This document shows, in pieces, positions 42,006 to 43,619 of a stretch of 43,619 bases of DNA. The DNA is from Chlorobiaceae bacterium (GTDB lineage: Bacteria; Bacteroidota; Chlorobiia; Chlorobiales; Chlorobiaceae). The number at the start of each line of letters is the position of its first letter. Position 1 is the first letter of the stretch. The notes under the pieces are model-generated. The model was not told the DNA's origin. It did not search any database and saw nothing but the letters and a program-made list of their open reading frames with translations. The DNA is taken from positions 1 to 43,619 of the forward strand of contig JAAXXK010000019.1 of assembly GCA_013334525.1 (NCBI GenBank). Reading direction: 5' to 3'. A program made the translations under genes and the position numbers.

Positions 42006-43619
42006 ATGTTCGAACGATTCATATCCCGTCCTGTACTTGCGACCGTTATTTCGGTTATTCTGCTCCTGCTGGGCATTGTGAGCATCAGCCAGCTGTCGAT
42101 CACCAGGTTTCCGGACATCGCTCCTCCCAGCGTTTCGGTCACGGCAAGCTATCCTGGTGCAAACGCTGAAACCGTCGGCCGTACGGTGGCTCCTCCGCTC
42201 GAAGAGGCCATCAACGGCGTCGAGAACATGACCTACATGACCTCGACCTCGTCCAACGACGGTTCTTTGTCCATCAACGTCTTTTTCAAACAGGGCACCA
42301 ACGCCGACCAGGCATCCGTCAACGTACAGAACCGGGTTGCGAAGGCTACGAGCCGACTGCCGGAGGAGGTCAACCAGATCGGCATCTCGACCGTCAAGAG
42401 GCAGAACAGCCAGATCATGCTGATCAACCTGTCGAGCAACGAGAAAGAGTTCGACACCAAATTTCTCCAGAACTATGCGAAGATCAACATCGTCGACGAT
42501 CTTGCAAGGGTTCCGGGTGTCGGGCAGGTCTCGGTATACGGTAACATGGACTATGCGATGCGTGTCTGGCTCAGGCCGCAGCAGATGGCTGCCTACGGCC
42601 TGACGCCCCAGGAAGTTTCGTCTGCAATACAGAGCCAGAACCTCGAAGCGGCTCCTGGCGGTTTTGGCATGATGAGCAATGAGCCGTTGCAGTATGTGAT
42701 GAAGTACCGCGGAAAGTTTGCCCTTCCGGAGGATTACGAAAATATTGTTGTTCGCGCCAATCCGGACGGCTCTCTGCTCAGGCTCAAGGATATTGCAAGG
42801 ATCGAGTTCGGGGCATACAGTTACACGGTCAATACCAAGGCTGACGGAAAGCCGGGCGTGGTTCTTGCCGTGTTCCAGTCGCCGGGTTCTAATGCCAATC
42901 TGGTAGAGACCCAGCTTCGCCAGGTGCTCTTGAAGGCTTCCAGGTCCTTTCCTTCCGGCGTCGAGTACTCGATTCCGTTCAGCTCAAAAAATGTTGTCGA
43001 TGAATCTATCGAACAGGTGGAACACACACTCATCGAGGCATTCCTGCTGGTGTTCCTCGTGGTGTTCCTGTTTCTCCAGGATTTCCGATCGACGCTCATT
43101 CCGGCCATAGCTGTTCCGGTCGCCATAATCGGTACTTTCTTTTTCATGAACCTGTTCGGCTTCTCCATAAACGTGCTGACGCTTTTCGGGCTCGTGCTGG
43201 CCATCGGCATCGTGGTGGACGACGCTATCGTCGTGGTTGAGGCGGTTCATGCCAAGATGGAGCAGAAGCACTGGCCGGCAAAGGTCGCCACGGTTTCGGC
43301 CATGCGTGAAATCACCACGGCCATCGTTACCATTACCCTTGTCATGGCATCGGTGTTCCTGCCTGTCGGATTCCTGCAGGGCTCGACCGGGGTGTTCTAT
43401 CGCCAGTTTGCCTTCACCCTCGCCATTGCCATCCTCATTTCTGCGGTCAATGCCCTCACCCTGAGTCCTGCGCTTTGTGCCCTGTTCCTGACCGATCTGC
43501 ACAGCGAAGGAAAGCACAAAAATGAACGCTTCAGAGGAATCGGGAAGCGATTTTTTACTGGCTTCAACGCTGGATTTGAGGCCGTAAAGAACCGTTATGC
43601 AGAGAGCCTGGTTTTTCTT
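42006..43619 (+). CDS. RND efflux pump inner-membrane transporter (HAE1, AcrB/MexB-like), partial
   Basis: The frame is open for 538 codons to the window end; family members have about 1,040 residues. The start FERFISRPVLATVISVILLLLGIVSI and RFPDIAPPSVSVTASYPGANAETV match hydrophobe/amphiphile efflux-1 pumps. Asp405-Asp406 in GIVVDDAIVVVEAV correspond to the proton-relay pair Asp407/Asp408 of AcrB. The pump uses proton motive force to extrude drugs, solvents or metabolites. It follows the adaptor gene by 11 bp. The outer-membrane channel is not in the window. Confidence 0.93.
   Translation, partial: MFERFISRPVLATVISVILLLLGIVSISQLSITRFPDIAPPSVSVTASYPGANAETVGRTVAPPLEEAINGVENMTYMTSTSSNDGSLSINVFFKQGTNADQASVNVQNRVAKATSRLPEEVNQIGISTVKRQNSQIMLINLSSNEKEFDTKFLQNYAKINIVDDLARVPGVGQVSVYGNMDYAMRVWLRPQQMAAYGLTPQEVSSAIQSQNLEAAPGGFGMMSNEPLQYVMKYRGKFALPEDYENIVVRANPDGSLLRLKDIARIEFGAYSYTVNTKADGKPGVVLAVFQSPGSNANLVETQLRQVLLKASRSFPSGVEYSIPFSSKNVVDESIEQVEHTLIEAFLLVFLVVFLFLQDFRSTLIPAIAVPVAIIGTFFFMNLFGFSINVLTLFGLVLAIGIVVDDAIVVVEAVHAKMEQKHWPAKVATVSAMREITTAIVTITLVMASVFLPVGFLQGSTGVFYRQFAFTLAIAILISAVNALTLSPALCALFLTDLHSEGKHKNERFRGIGKRFFTGFNAGFEAVKNRYAESLVFL

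Noticed and set aside
1-43619. CRISPR array, tRNA or rRNA genes
   Set aside because: No regular direct repeats with spacers and no cloverleaf or rRNA-like stretch was found.

Overview
The window reads as a chromosomal segment of a Gram-negative bacterium, most probably a green sulfur bacterium (Chlorobiaceae: Chlorobium, Chlorobaculum or Prosthecochloris). This is inferred from the gene mix and protein style (EpsC-type serine acetyltransferase next to an encapsulin-cysteine desulfurase pair, a Wza/Wzx/Wzz-like polysaccharide locus, a lipoprotein-type RND pump). No bacteriochlorophyll, chlorosome or ribosomal marker lies in the window, so the assignment is not proven. Coding DNA is moderately GC-rich; one 1.1-kb intergenic stretch (34.2-35.4 kb) is strikingly AT-rich.

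Region 1 (1-7.0 kb, + strand) is a sulfur and cysteine block. The 3' end of cysK is followed by cysE/epsC, a family 2 encapsulin shell gene with an internal cyclic-nucleotide-binding-like domain (family 2B layout), and a SufS-like cysteine desulfurase with a ~230-residue disordered N-terminal extension typical of encapsulated cargo. CysE makes O-acetylserine, CysK turns it into cysteine, and the desulfurase is predicted to strip sulfur from cysteine inside the protein shell. After a gap come a LuxR-type response regulator, ThiS, an OsmC-like protein and acylphosphatase.

Region 2 (7.1-34.2 kb, - strand) is a 24-gene, 27-kb co-directional array with no gap above 86 bp and several 4-7 bp overlaps. 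In transcription order it has a REC-PAS-PAS histidine kinase; a REC-PAS-PP2C phosphatase; a degenerate sugar-transferase/GT26 fusion; an intact phosphoglycosyl transferase; a STAS protein; a nucleotidyltransferase-like/LbH/degenerate sugar-transferase fusion; a second STAS protein; an RsbW-like ATPase; then glycosyltransferases, two hexapeptide acyltransferases, the Wza-type exporter, the Wzx flippase, a Wzz/BY-kinase-like protein, an O-antigen ligase/polymerase-like protein, a VanZ-like protein, GT61, a radical SAM protein and a last GT2. This is an exopolysaccharide or capsule locus with a complete partner-switching circuit (PP2C, two STAS antagonists, one kinase) built in, but no sigma factor.

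Region 3 (34.2-40.0 kb) starts with the AT-rich intergenic hub: three spaced ATTCAT(A/G)AAT dyads at the operon start, a possible structured leader with a 42-codon ORF, and a promoter-like site before a stand-alone secreted dCache protein. A 949-residue PAS/GAF hybrid kinase and a pentapeptide-repeat protein follow on the - strand.

Region 4 (40.1-43.6 kb, + strand) has an O6-alkylguanine-DNA methyltransferase and an RND efflux operon (periplasmic adaptor, then the inner-membrane pump, cut by the window end). No tRNA, rRNA, CRISPR array, insertion sequence or phage gene was recognised.
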